Of a stretch of DNA of 64,000 nucleotides, positions 1 through 10,878 are shown piece after piece (positions within the stretch are counted from its first letter, which is position 1; each line of letters opens with the position of its first letter). The notes beneath the pieces were generated by a model, which saw only the letters and a program-made list of their open reading frames with translations, had not been told where the DNA came from and did not search any database. The stretch spans positions 682,001-746,000 of the forward strand of contig JAGKQI010000028.1 in NCBI GenBank assembly GCA_018806915.1. The letters run 5' to 3'. The translations under genes and the position numbers were made by a program. This DNA is from Phytophthora colocasiae. Its lineage: Eukaryota > Oomycota > Peronosporomycetes > Peronosporales > Peronosporaceae.

Positions 1-1400
1 CGGCGGCCAATCCGTTCCCGGAGGGACCTTCGAGCCTCGTGCTCAACGCGTTGCCGCAACGCACCACCGCTTCCTGCTCGCGATGAGCCAGAGTCACTCA
101 AAGGGAGTCGAGACGCGATCACCAACCCTCTGGATGAGGCACAGGAGGCTTCCCTGAGCGGTGCTCCAGAGTCACGTCGACCGGTCAACGGGACATCGTG
201 GGGACTTCGTCGCGGCGCGACTACGGCTTCGAGCCTCGCGACCCTGCCGAGCAGGTGAAGCAGTTGATGGCGCAGCCAAGCCTGCATGGTTACGCCAGGC
301 AATCCTCCACGTACGGTGGCTGAGACTCAGCAGCGACAGAGGGGCTCCATGAGCGTTTGCTGACCCCGCAGGTGTGCACACTCGCCGAGTATCGGCAACG
401 CTTAGATAAGCAACGGCGACGGGAGTCTGTGCCTCAGATGAGGACTTATCCTCCTGCTCCAAACCGGAGAGACCACCCGGGACTACATGGTCCATGTGGC
501 CACCTGGGCCGAGGCTTCACGGCAGCTCGCGTCGTTTGACCGGCTCATGGAGAGCTGCGCCGAGGTGGACGTCCGCCTCGCCCAGGTCTACTCTTCCAGT
601 ACGCGAAGATACGCGTGCGGCCCGGCCGCTTTCCTCGTCACACGACGGCAGTGGCTCCGCCTCTCAGGCCACTATCCCTGCTTCGCCAGGATGCTCCTTC
701 AGTCTCCGAGGGAGACTCGCTGGCTGTGCCAGCCACGGACCAGAAAGCCTGAGCTCGGCTGCTAGTCCGTCAGCTTCTCACTAGTGGTGAGAAGCGGGTG
801 TCGGACTTTCGAGTGGTCGACCTCGAGGCCCCTTCAGGCGCCCCGATCTTCGCGATCAAAGCGTCCACGACGTCAGGGCAGTCCTGCCTCAGGGACCCCT
901 TCAAACTCCCACGAGTTTTGGGAATGAGGATATCCACGCCACTTCACCAGATACTGGTTTTGACTACGGTGGCGACGCCGCGCCATCAGGCGCTCCGTGG
1001 TAGTGAGAGTCCCCTGCTCATCGAGCAACGGCGGAGAGGCCGATTCGCTGCGGAACGCCGTACTCGATAGTGTGACGAGCGCTATTTGTCGCATCGCGCC
1101 TGGTACCAACTCGATCACTCGATCGGTACTCTCGAGTCAGACTCAGTCCCTTCAGGGAACGTCGAGAGTGTTTGGCATTCGCATGCCCGTCTCGCTCATG
1201 ACATGGAGGAGATTGAAAGCCGGATGAAAGCTTGGCTCGAAGGTCCTCAGTCCTGACTGCTCGCCTGCACCAGCAGGAGCTTCAGCTCGCTGAGTTGCGA
1301 GGTCAGGTGACGTTGCTGCTGCAGATGACGCAGCCTGGGCACGTGTCGTCGGTGCCAGCGCCTCCGCGCTCACCCCGCGGGGTCCTGATATGGCTTAAGC
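1..1400 (+). pseudogene. Opposite-strand ORF remnant of element A (counterpart of the element B antisense ORF)
   Basis: Plus-strand fragments lie opposite and downstream of the element A chromodomain. A coiled-coil piece (LHQQELQLAELRGQVTLLLQ) at about 1267-1330 sits between the integrase LKPY motif and the chromodomain, exactly where element B has the coiled coil of its antisense ORF. Other pieces, TGETTRDYMVHVATWAEAS near 460-530 and SDFRVVDLEAPSGAP near 798-842, resemble by eye the ETQRRDYYIGLFHELR and GYTVVRVPDH parts of the element B protein, and occur in the same order. Reading is broken by several stops and shifts. The homology is my judgement and rests mainly on position and order. 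Confidence 0.5.
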
Positions 1401-2523
1401 AAGCCGACGTAGAACACCGGGTGTGTTCGCATCCGCTGGCAAGTCAAGCGTGTATGCCAGGCCCTTCTTGGCCACGACCGTAAATGGTCGATCAAACGCA
1501 GACGCAATTTCGTCTTAAAGACATTTGACACTGCATGTGTAGGTAGGTTCTTAGCGTTTAATAAAACCTGGTCACCGACCTTAAATTCCCATACATTGCT
1601 TCTACCTTTTGTATCCGCTTGTTCCTTCTGAACGTCTTGGCTTTCAGCCATCGCGTCACGTACACGGCGTAATACGCTCAATCTCACCGAGAGAAGTCAT
1701 CGACTTGTTTAAGCACAGCAGAAGGGCTGATATCAGCAAGCTCGGAGTCGAGCGACGGCACAGCCCTCTCCCCACCAAGCCCAAGGCTACCGCGTGGCGG
1801 TGAGTGAGCGGAACGCGCGGGTGCGCAAGGCCGTTCACGTAGAACGGGGTGAAGCCTGTCGAGGCATGCACCGCATTGTTCATGGAGAACTCAACGAGAG
1901 GAGCATGGCGCTCCAACGCTTCGGCGTTTCAGCGCATACGCTGCGGAGGATGTCCTCAGAACGCGGTTCACGCGTTCGGTCTGACCGTCGGTCTGCGGAT
2001 GGTCCGCCGTGGACATGTCCGGTCAGGTGCCACCTTTTGAAGACGGACGTCAGAAGTGACCCGTGAGCAGGATCTCGATCCGAGACAATGGTCTCAGGCA
2101 GCCCATGCTGGCGGAAGAGCCCGATCGATGAAGATCGTCGCTGTACCAGCACCATCGACGGTGTCCGGCACAGCCGCTAGATGAGCCATCTTGCTCAGAC
2201 GGTCAGCAAAGACCACCACGCCCGTGTTGCCTGCCGAGTCGCTTCGGCGGGCCAAACCTACAAAGTCCATACTTATGGACTGCCAACACTCAGAGGTACA
2301 GGTAAGCTCGCCAAAGGCGCAGCCGCATGCGGCGAGTTTTAACCCGCTGACACGTCTCGCACGTGCGCACATATGTGCTGACCCACTTGTACATCTTCGG
2401 CCACCAGTACATGGAGCTCACCGAGCCGTACGTCTTCTCGCGACCGAGGTGGCCGCCTGTGGGTGTGTCGTGAGCCTCATAGAGGATACGGTACTTCAGA
2501 TCCTCATCGTGAGGAACTACCAC
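873..2523 (-). pseudogene. Integrase and chromodomain of element A (frameshifted)
   Basis: The zinc-binding H2C2 segment (GGHLGREKTY followed by CETCQRVK) lies at about 2380-2500. The catalytic core is broken over 1656-2330: SISMDFVGL (first Asp), GLPETIVSDRDP (second Asp) and FSMNNAVHASTGFTPFYVNG after the Glu region, where the expected HPQTDGQ stretch is unreadable. The C-terminal domain carries VGDQVLLNAKNLPTHAV and HPVFYVGLLKPY near 1380-1600. A chromodomain, QYLVKWRGYPHSQNSWE, lies near 890-960. Chromodomain integrases direct insertion towards modified histones in chromoviruses; that is family knowledge. Here the gene is broken at several points. Confidence 0.85.
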
Positions 2524-2596
2524 TCGTGGTGGGTCATCTGACCCGTGCTGCAGTACAGCAGACCGCCTTCCAGGCTGTGGCGTTGGAGTCTCGCCT

Positions 2597-4016
2597 TTAG
2601 GCGTCGTGACAAGTCACCTTTGAGTCTTTAAACTCATCGCTCCCCAGAGCTTGGAGCAACGCGACACAAGAGTCGTCCTGAGCGTACGCTGCTCGAACCA
2701 TGTCCGTCACGGACGACGTCACCGAGGTGACATGAGATAACTCATAGTCCGGGCGACGTGATAACGCGTCAGCGAGGACGTTCTGCCTGCCAGGCTTGTA
2801 CTTCACCTCGAAGTTATACTCCGCAAAGAAGGAGAGCCATCGGGCCATCCTCTGCGAGAGGTGAGGCGACTGCGTCGCTGTGCGTAGTGACGCATGATCC
2901 GTGTAGATCACAAACGGCTTGGAGCCGAGCAGGTGAACCCTGAATTTGACGAGCGTACTTCATCACCAAGTGGCTCCTTGTCATGAACTGGATAGTTCTT
3001 CTCAGCAGCCTTGAGCTGTCGCGACTCAAACGCAATGACGCGTTCGCGCCCTTCGGCGTCCGCTTGTAGCAAAGCACTGCCGATGCGCAAAGTCAGAGCG
3101 TCACGGACGACAATAAACGGACGAGCGGGGTCTGGCAGCGCCAGTATCGGTGCCTGAAGCGAGGCTATCGCTTGATACAAGTGAACGCATTTCTCGTGCT
3201 CGGCACGCCATACCCACTCGGCATCCTTCTTGGGAGATCCGTCAGTGGCCGAGCCAACTCAGCGTAGTTCTCGCTGTACTTGTGCAAGTAGTTGGCCAAA
3301 CCCAGCCACTTACGCAAGTCCTTCTGGTTCAAGGAGAACCGGCCAATCCACAATGGCCTTGACCTTTGCTGGATCAGCACGAAGGCCATGCTTCCCAATG
3401 AAGCACCTAGGAAGGGGATTTCTTCCGCGCCAAAGACGCACTTGTCTGCGTTGGCGTACAGCTTGTTCGTGCGCATGCACTCGAGCACAGCTCTCACGTG
3501 TTCCACGTGCACCTCAACGTCAGTCTTGCCGTGTTCGGCCTGACTGTGGACGAACACGTCGTCAAAGTACGTTTGTGCGAATGCCCGTAGGGGCCTGAAC
3601 AGCTGCGTCACTGAACGATTGAACGTTGCGGGCGCGTTCGAGAGCCCTTGGGGCATGACGAGCCACTCCCAGAGCATACCGCTCGGGGTGCTCACCGCTG
3701 TAAGCGGAATATCACTGGCTCGCATAGAGCAGCTGATAGTACCCATCGACTAAGTCGAGTGCACTGTACATGGTGCAACCCACCTTGTTGTTCTGATGAA
3801 CATCGTTCCTGGAATCGGCGTCTGCGCCGGAATCGTGGCAGTGTTGAGCTTGTTAAAGCGTGAACGATACGCCACTTGCCATTCAGCTTTCTGACACAGA
3901 ACGTTGGCGCGGAATGCGGGGACTTGCTCGCGCACGAGACCCGCCGCGTGTTTCGCACGGAAGAAGGCGTCAATGACGTCGCATTGCTCTTTGGGAAGAG
4001 GCCACTGTCGGGTCAC
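2597..4016 (-). pseudogene. Reverse transcriptase and RNase H of element A (frameshifted)
   Basis: The minus-strand read starts with TRQWPLPKEQ (about 4010), continues through a palm region with SGMLWEWLVMPQGLSNAPATFNR and the catalytic YFDDVFVHSQ motif (phenylalanine variant of YxDD) near 3565, and ends with RNase H segments LRIGSALLQADAEGRERVIAFESRQL and YTDHASLRTATQSPH. Three frames are needed (3692-4016, 3165-3746, 2597-3180), so at least three indels have occurred. The ADALSRRPDY sequence that closes RNase H in this family is intact near 2750. The gene is not functional as written. Confidence 0.85.
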
Positions 4017-5310
4017 GCAGTGCCAGTTCCGGGAACTAAGTCGATCTCATGACGAACGCCTCGGTCGGGAGGCGAGCCACTCGGTGGTTCCTTCGAGACA
4101 ACGTCTCCATATTCCTTCAGCAAGAGTGGAAGGATCCGAGGGATTCTTGAGGATCTCCGATCCACTCCTGGCGTTCAACGCCTTCTTGACTTCGGCCAAG
4201 ACGGACTCGTCAACGAGGACGACGAGTTTAACTCCTCCTCGGAGGTCGAACGATGACCACCTCGGCGAATTCGCCAGCCTTCGAGCATCGCCAAAGTCGG
4301 CGAAGGACATCTCTTCTAAGCTCAAGGAGCTTGTCAACACTGCTTGGCAAGTCGTCCAGCAGGACACTGCCTTCAGCACTACCGCCCACTCCATCAACCA
4401 GAGTGTAGCTGCCACAGCCCTCCCGGTGCGTCGGCACTTGACGTCACGGATGACTCAGACGCGAGCGTCTCGCCCGAAGGGCCTTACGACGTCTTCGCCT
4501 GGCCGAAGATCGTCTGCTCGACGGAGTACGTGCCGTCGCACAGTTTCGGCCTCTCTCGGCCCAGTGTCAGGACACTCAGCGATCCACTCGGTCGACGACC
4601 GATGCCGCTCAGCAGGTACGTGCCGCTGCACAATCAATGCCAGCCGTAACAGGTCCAGTGTCAGAGACACTCAGCGATCGACTTGGTCCACGACCGGTAT
4701 CACTCGACAGGTACGTGCCGCCCCACAGTTCACGGCCTGGTTAGGCCCGATGCCATCGGCATCCAGTGACAGTCCATGACCGGCGTCACTCGGGTTACGT
4801 GAGCTTTGCCCACACGTTGACTCACTGCCAACCAGCGCTATGCGCTCAGCAGAACTGCGATCCTCGCACTCGGTGCTGTCCATCAGCTCGGACACACCGA
4901 CCTCAGCATCATTGCCGACTCGGCTCGATGCTCGCGCCAATAGCGCTTCTGCTTCCCTAGCAGAGGTGGGTTCATGACTCGCCAAGCTCCACTAGGAGAG
5001 AAGTGCGTAGCACCTAAGGTCTTCGACCTCCAGTCGATCCATGGCTCGTGGCGCTCCAGCCACGCCATACCAGGATGAGTCGTACCTCGAATCCAGGTCA
5101 AGACCAAGCAGCGTTCCACGCTGTCGAAGTCCAGGAACTTCAGCCGTAGGTCCATCAGGACCTTGGCTGCCGTGACACAGACGCCCGTCGCTAGACAGAC
5201 AGTGACAGTGTCACCTCTTCGCGCTCGAAGCGCCTCGGCATATTGCCTGACTACCCTCAACGGTGGAGCGTCTGACGTGGTTGCCAGACGCTCCTGAATC
5301 GATCAACACG
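4017..5310 (-). pseudogene. Aspartic protease and protease-RT linker remnant of element A
   Basis: The retropepsin active site DSGAS is read on the minus strand at about 5289-5300 (IDSGASGNHVRR), in a different frame from the rest of the domain. The open piece at 4883-5260 contains LRLKFLDFDSVERCLVL and the flap-side WLERHEPWIDWRSKTLGAT motif, which is characteristic of Phytophthora Gypsy protease/linker regions. From 4047 to about 4670 minus-strand fragments such as LAEVKKALNARSGSEIL represent the variable linker before RT. The linker between about 4430 and 4880 is too decayed to assign residue by residue. A long plus-strand ORF over 3904-4779 is treated as a shadow. Confidence 0.7.
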
Positions 5311-5554
5311 ATCCGGCTTCTCGAAGCCCTTCACGTCCACATGGACGACCAGCAAGCCCTGCTTGCTCACACGTTCCGTGTTCAAGAGCACGGAGCTCTT
5401 CGGGCTGAGCCCCAGTGCCTCTCACGCACTGCAGAACTCAGTTCTTCCCCAGTAGACCGCCCCGCGTCTGCAAGGAGCCGTCGTTTCCTAGGCAGAGCCC
5501 AAAGCGGGACCCGCGACAGGGTTGCGGCCATTCTGGCCGGCGCTCTTTGCGCAG

Positions 5555-6385
5555 AGGGCAGTTGGAGCCCTCAGGTGTGTGGGACTACCACGTGTAGCAC
5601 CGACGAGTGCTCATACGCTGCACCGCAGCTCGTAAGCTCGGCTACTTCATCTTCAGCATAGCTGAGGTCCATGGGTTCAGGTCCCCGGACCCTGTGCTAA
5701 TAGCACCGACCCTCGACAACTTAAGTTGTGTTCAGCATTCAATGCCACGCTAACAGCGTCCTCGAAGGTGCGAGGATTCTGACGGAATGCCTCCCGTCCT
5801 GGCCACGCCAGCTCTCAGACCTTCCATGAAGATAGTCACAGTGACCACCTCAGGTAGAGGATCGGCAGCCATGCCGGCAATGAGCGTGCGCGCTCTTCGG
5901 ACATAGTCCACCGGGTCCTTCTTGCCCCTGTCGGCAAGCGAGGAAGCGTGACCGCACGCGATACGCCTGGTTAGGTGGAGCAAATACTTGCGTAAGTTTG
6001 ACCCAGCTCACCCCAAGTGGGGAAGGCCATTTCTACCGACGTCCCAGACGTCAAGGCCCATTCTCGTGCTCGACCTTCGAGCTTAGGATGGCGAACGCCA
6101 CGCGTTGGCCTTTAACTGGAGCATAGCGGCCCCATGGCCATCTCGACCTCTCAGGTCCACAATAGGAGGTTCTCTCCTTCCGTGCCCGTGAAAGGTCTTC
6201 ACGCTGAGCGTGACGGGCTTAGCTCTCAGGCGGGATTAACTCCTTTTACATTCCGCTGAATGTGCTCAGCGAGAGCGTTCTCATGCAGAGCAAATGCCTC
6301 CAGGCGCGCGTTGACGGCCTCCGGCCCTTGAGACGCAAGGTGCGCCATACCTTCAGGGCCCAACAAGGACGTAAGCTTATTAGCG
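5555..6385 (-). pseudogene. Gag remnant of element A
   Basis: Minus-strand fragments in several frames match the gag typical of Phytophthora Gypsy elements. They include a segment reading AFALHENALAEHIQRNV near 6270-6320, a FTGTEGENL-like piece near 6180-6200, FPTWGEL near 6010-6030, and a capsid piece (5750-5983) with GKKDPVDYVRRARTLIAG and VTIFMEGLRAGVART. A decayed CCHC zinc knuckle followed by NCPLRK lies near 5545-5600; its second cysteine is now tryptophan followed by a stop. At least six stops or shifts separate the pieces. The family assignment comes from recognising these motifs, not from a search. Confidence 0.75.
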
Positions 6386-6400
6386 TGTCCCGCTGACTCG

Positions 6401-6702
6401 AGTCAAGTGAGCGTATGCTTCTGGCTCCATTCTCACAGAAGAAACAGTCTTCAACTCAGGAGTTGGATTGACTATAAGTGCTACCAGATGCAGCGGGGCT
6501 GCGTAGGTGTGCACAGCACAGAGGAAGTTAGGTTGACTCGTGAGTCCTGCTTGCAAGGCACTAGCCTTCGGTTCTATACAAGAACCAAGTAGTCCACTAA
6601 ATGCACGGGACTCTCACAATCAGTGTCCTATAATAAAGGAACTAACACTAATTATGTAAAATGCAAACTGATTTTTATTTATTTTATTGCCCTAATCCTG
6701 AA
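6401..6702. other. Spacer between elements A and B
   Basis: No convincing gene. It should contain the 5' LTR or leader of element A (read leftwards), but I could not delimit it. The sequence turns AT-rich towards 6620-6700 (runs of ttttattta). Short ORFs here show no recognisable domain. Confidence 0.4.
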
Positions 6703-6900
6703 TGTAACGGATTTAGTATCTAACATACTAAATCCTAATCAAATGTAATGTGTGGCTCTGAGCTAACAGTCAGCAACTGGCTACATGTGTGACGTGTGAG
6801 AAACACTATGTGTTGTACACGGATCTGTGACTTGTGACCTGGATGGTGTATACCACACCTATTGTAGCCAAGGCGCGCAGCGCCGTGTAACCCCGTTACA
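6703..6900. repeat. LTR-like segment with TGTAACGG...CCGTTACA ends
   Basis: The segment begins TGTAACGG at 6703 and ends CCCGTTACA at 6900, giving inverted termini of the TG...CA type. It lies immediately before the first RT-bearing ORF of element B. It contains several short inverted repeats (for example ggatttagta/tactaaatcc at 6709-6735 and ggcgcgcagcgcc near 6872). I could not align it convincingly with the candidate LTR at 12035, so it may be the 5' LTR of B, an LTR of A, or a solo LTR of a relative. Confidence 0.4.
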
Positions 6901-9900
6901 TTGAACGTCTTGACACGTACTGGTACTGGGTTACAGTACCAGAGGATGCGGTTGGAGAATCCGCCGACGAGTGCGTCGGCGTTGACCGCACTTCCAACGA
7001 TGAGTTGGAAGCGCTTCGCGCGAGACTTGTACGATGGACGCATCGAACAAATTTGCATTCTCTCGGATATCGAGAGAGTGGATCGCGAAGCCGAAGAGCT
7101 GAAGCAGCTCGTCGTCGATGGGATCACTGAGGGTGATGACTCCCTCAGTGCGAAGACTAAACGGCGCTTCGAAGAGCAGAGTTGGGACTCGTTGAGGTCG
7201 AGTCCCTACTACGAAGTTCTGCGGGAGTACAAGGATGTACTCCCGGACGAGATTCCTTCGGAGCTTCCGAAGGACAAGGGCGTACAGCACGAGATTGATC
7301 TCGTGCCGGGCACGAAGTACTGTGTTACACGGCAGTGGCCACTGCCACGTGAACAAGTGCAAGCGATCGACGACTTCTTTGAAAGTCGTCGTCTTGCAGG
7401 TCAAGTGCGGGAGTCAAAGTCCCCGCACAGTGCTCCAACGTTCTGTGTGAAGAAACCACAGGGCGGCTGGCGCATCGTTCATGCGTACAACAAGCTGAAC
7501 GATGCGACGATACCGGCGCAGACGCCGATACCGCGAAAAGATGTTATCATCGATTCGATGGCCTTGAGCACTCTCTTCAGTGCTCTAGATCTGCGTGATG
7601 GATTCTATCAAATCCTCATGCGTGAGAGGGACATCCCTCTCACAGCGGTAAGCACTCCAAGCGGTATGCTTTGGGAGTGGCTCGTCATGCCACAGGGGCT
7701 TAAGAACGCCCCTGCGACGTTCAATAGATGCGTGACATCTATTGCGCTCGGTGCGCGACTTCGCACCGAGCTACTTCGACGACGTGTTCGTCCACAGCCG
7801 GCCTGTGAACGGGAAGACGGACATTGAGATGCACAAGGTGCATCTCCGGAAGCTGCTAGAGCTTATGAGGAAACATAAGCTCTATGCGAACCTGAAGAAG
7901 TGTATCTTCGGGGCGAGCGAGATACCCGTGCTGGGGTGTCTCGTGGGGAAAGACGGCGTGCGCCCTGACCCAGAGAAGGTCAGAGTGATCAATGAATGGC
8001 CCACGCCATCCAATGTGAAGGAACTGAGGCAGTTCCTTGGGCTTGCCACGTACTTGTGCAAGTACGTGGAGAACTATGCGGGCAAGATTCGACCGTTGTC
8101 ACAGCTTCTTAAGAAAGAAGCTGAGTGGATTTGGACGACCGAGTGCGAGGAGGCATTCGGTGCAGTCAAGCAGGGCTTGACTGAAGCGCCGATCTTGGCC
8201 GTGGCGGACCAAGATCGTCCATTCCACGTAGTGTGCGATGCATCCGACTTTGCAATCGGATGTGCATTGATGCAACACGATCACGAAGGGCGTGATCGTG
8301 TAGTCTACTATCAATCGCGTCAGCTGAAGCCAGTTGAGCGTAACTGTCCCGTACATGACAAGGAGCTCCTTGCCATGAAGTATGCACTCGCAAAGTTCCG
8401 AGTGTATCTACTTGGGAGTAGACCGTTCGTGGTCTATACAGACCACGCATCATTGCGTACGGCGATTAAGTCGCCGCACATCTCGCAACGTATGGCGAGA
8501 TGGTTGTCCTTCTTCGCGGAGTACAACTTCCGGGTGGAGTACAAACCCGGAAGACTCAATGTAGTGGCCGACGCGCTATCGCGTCGACCTGACTATGCGG
8601 AGACGGTCGACGCCAACGCTGTTGGCGTCGTGAGGACAAGTGTGCCGTCGTCAACGTTGATTGACGACGTGAAGAACGCGTATGCAAGGGATGCAGATGC
8701 GAAGGGGCTGCTGGAGTTCCTCGCAGCACCCTTCGACGTGGCACGTCGGAAGCTAACCCCTCATCTTCGAGCTCGTGTACACCGCTATCGTGTACACGAA
8801 GGCCTACTGTTGTACAGTGCAGTAGACGACAATGCGGATCGCATTGTCGTTCCGAATGATCATGACCTCCGGTTGAGGATCATGTTCGAGTATCACGATG
8901 CCCCCACGGCAGGGCATCCGGGTCGTGAGAAGACATACACTCTTCTCACGCGTGACTTCTACTGGCACCACCAGTACAAGTGGGTGCGCAAGTACGTACG
9001 TGCTTGCGAGGTTTATCAACGCGTGAAGCCTGCGCAGTTCTCGCAGGCTCCTCTTCAATCACTACCGACTCCGTCGGAGTGTTTGGCAGTCCATGTCCAT
9101 GGACTTTGTCTTCGGTCTTCCGCCTGACAGCAAGCGGAGGACGGGCATCGTTGTCTTTGTGGACCGATTCAGCAAGATGGTTCATCTTGCTGCCGTCCCA
9201 ACTACTGTTACAGCCGCGCAGACTGCGCGACTGTTTGTTGACATGGTGTTCAAACACCATGGCATGCCGCTCGACATTGTGTCGGACCGTGATCCACGCT
9301 TCACAGCGCGGTTCTGGCAGAAGTGTTTACGCTTCTTGGCTCACAATTATCAATGTCGACTGCGGATCATCCGCAGACGGACGACAGACCGAACGTGTCA
9401 ACCGTGTACTGGGTGACACGTTGAAGAGCTACGCTCACTCGTTCCCGCATTGGAGCGAGTGCTTGCCGATGGCAGGTTTGCCATCAACAACTCGGTGCAT
9501 GCCTCGACAGGGCATACACCGTTCTACGTGAACGCCATGAGGCATCCACGATTGCCGAGCATGCTCGGCGGGGTAGCTTCCTCCTTAAGTGGGGGAGGAT
9601 CTACGGTTGCGTCCGAACAACCGCAGAATGCAACTGATAGCAGCACACTATCAGCTGCGGTGACGCGTGCGACGTCTCGTTCGAGCAGGAACGAGCGCGC
9701 GATGTCTGTGCCGGGCACAGACGCGAGAGATGATAGCGAGCAGGCAGGGACTGCTGCTGACAAGGGCGACAAGCTGAAAGGATTCAGCTCGGGTGCGCTA
9801 GACTTTGTCCAGCGAAGACAAGCCGTCATACGGTTTGTCCAGGATGCTATCGCAGCTTCTGTCGATCGACAGAAGCTGAACGCTGATACTGTTGGTAGAG

Positions 9901-10878
9901 GCAACACAAATGAATTCGAAAAGGGTTCATTAGTTTTGTTAGCTACACAAAACCTACCTAGACATGCAGTGTCAGACTTTGGAGCAAGCAAGCTTGCTCC
10001 AAGATTCATTGGGCCGTTCAAAGTACTTGAACGGCATGGTAACGCGTATACGTGGGTGACAGCGAAGTGGTCACACCATCGTGTGGTCACCGAAACTCCA
10101 TACAAACATCAAGTATACGTCTAGGCGTTCCAGATTTGCATCGCGGGAGCAGAGGGTCACACCAGAGCCCACCAACCTGCATACAAAAACCAAGTAGTTG
10201 TAAAGTGACCACTTGCGTGGTCACAGTAAATCAGGTCACGACCCATTCTATAGTTAACTCAAGTAAAAAAAGAGTGACCGGAAACTTGTCCGACACTGAT
10301 ACCGGCTGGACATACCGTCCAGCATGAGACTCCACCCGACCTTCTACGTCGGGCGGTTGAAGCCGTACGTGCAGCACGGACTACCTAGGGTTGGTAGTCC
10401 GACTGAGGAGTGCGAGAGGCCTGGAAGGCCTTCTCGAGACCGTCGACACGGTCGATCAACTGGTTCACTCTCGTCCCAAGACCGGACGAGAGGTTCGAGG
10501 CAGTCTGAGCTGCCTCGCAGACCTCAGCACGGAGGACACGAACCTCCTGCTTCAGAGCAGCTATCTCAGCGCTCTGTGTCTGCTCCAGCGCAGCAACTCG
10601 ATCGTGCAGGGCACGATCGTCGTGGTCATAGCGTTGACCATGCGGAGGGAGTGTTCCCACCCCCTTCGCCGCCGTTGCGCGACGCGCGTGGAGCGATCCG
10701 CTGGATTGTGGAGCGGATCGTGGCTCATAAGAGAACGAACTCTCAAGGTGTTCGTTTTCGTATTCGTTGGAGAGGATTTCCTCCCCATCGAGATACATGG
10801 GAGCCGCGGAACGTCCTGATGGAGGACGTTCCGGAAATGGTGAGGGCGTACGAAGCCCACCATAACTTGCAGGGGTAA
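6901..10878 (+). pseudogene. Pol of element B: RT, RNase H, integrase, chromodomain (several frameshifts)
   Basis: The first segment (6901-7827) contains the linker, TRQWPLPREQ, and the RT fingers and palm up to MPQGLKNAPATFNR. After a shift near 7738 a second segment (7742-9127) gives the catalytic YFDD (7772-7783), RNase H with CDASDFAIGCALMQ and ADALSRRPDY, and the integrase zinc domain, in which the usual CxxC reads CEVY, so one ligand is lost. Further shifts occur near 9082, 9390 and 9470; the catalytic core is then recognisable as SMDFVFGL, DIVSDRDPRF and NNSVHASTGHTPFYVNA. The C-terminal domain reaches HPTFYVGRLKPY at 10324-10360, and a chromodomain (FRIRWRGFPPHRDTWEP) lies at about 10755-10810. 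Not functional as a single polyprotein. Confidence 0.85.

Larger units (their letters stand above)
1..6400 (-). mobile_element. Element A: degenerate Ty3/Gypsy LTR retrotransposon, left end cut by window
   Basis: Read on the minus strand, this stretch holds in order gag, aspartic protease, a linker, reverse transcriptase, RNase H, integrase and a chromodomain, which is the Ty3/Gypsy (chromovirus-like) order. Every domain is recognisable but split by stops and frameshifts, so the copy is dead. The best pieces are the RNase H/connection region around 2600-3160 and RT around 3165-4016. Pieces share clear protein similarity with element B (for example the FYVNG/FYVNA region of integrase and the DHASLRTA RNase H motif), but its DNA lacks the dense hairpins of B. 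No LTR was identified with confidence. The 3' part, including the start of an opposite-strand ORF, continues beyond base 1. Confidence 0.9.

Noticed and set aside
3904..4779. 291-codon plus-strand ORF opposite the protease-RT linker of element A
   Set aside because: No recognisable features; the minus strand shows Gypsy linker and RT fragments. It does not match the antisense ORF of element B.
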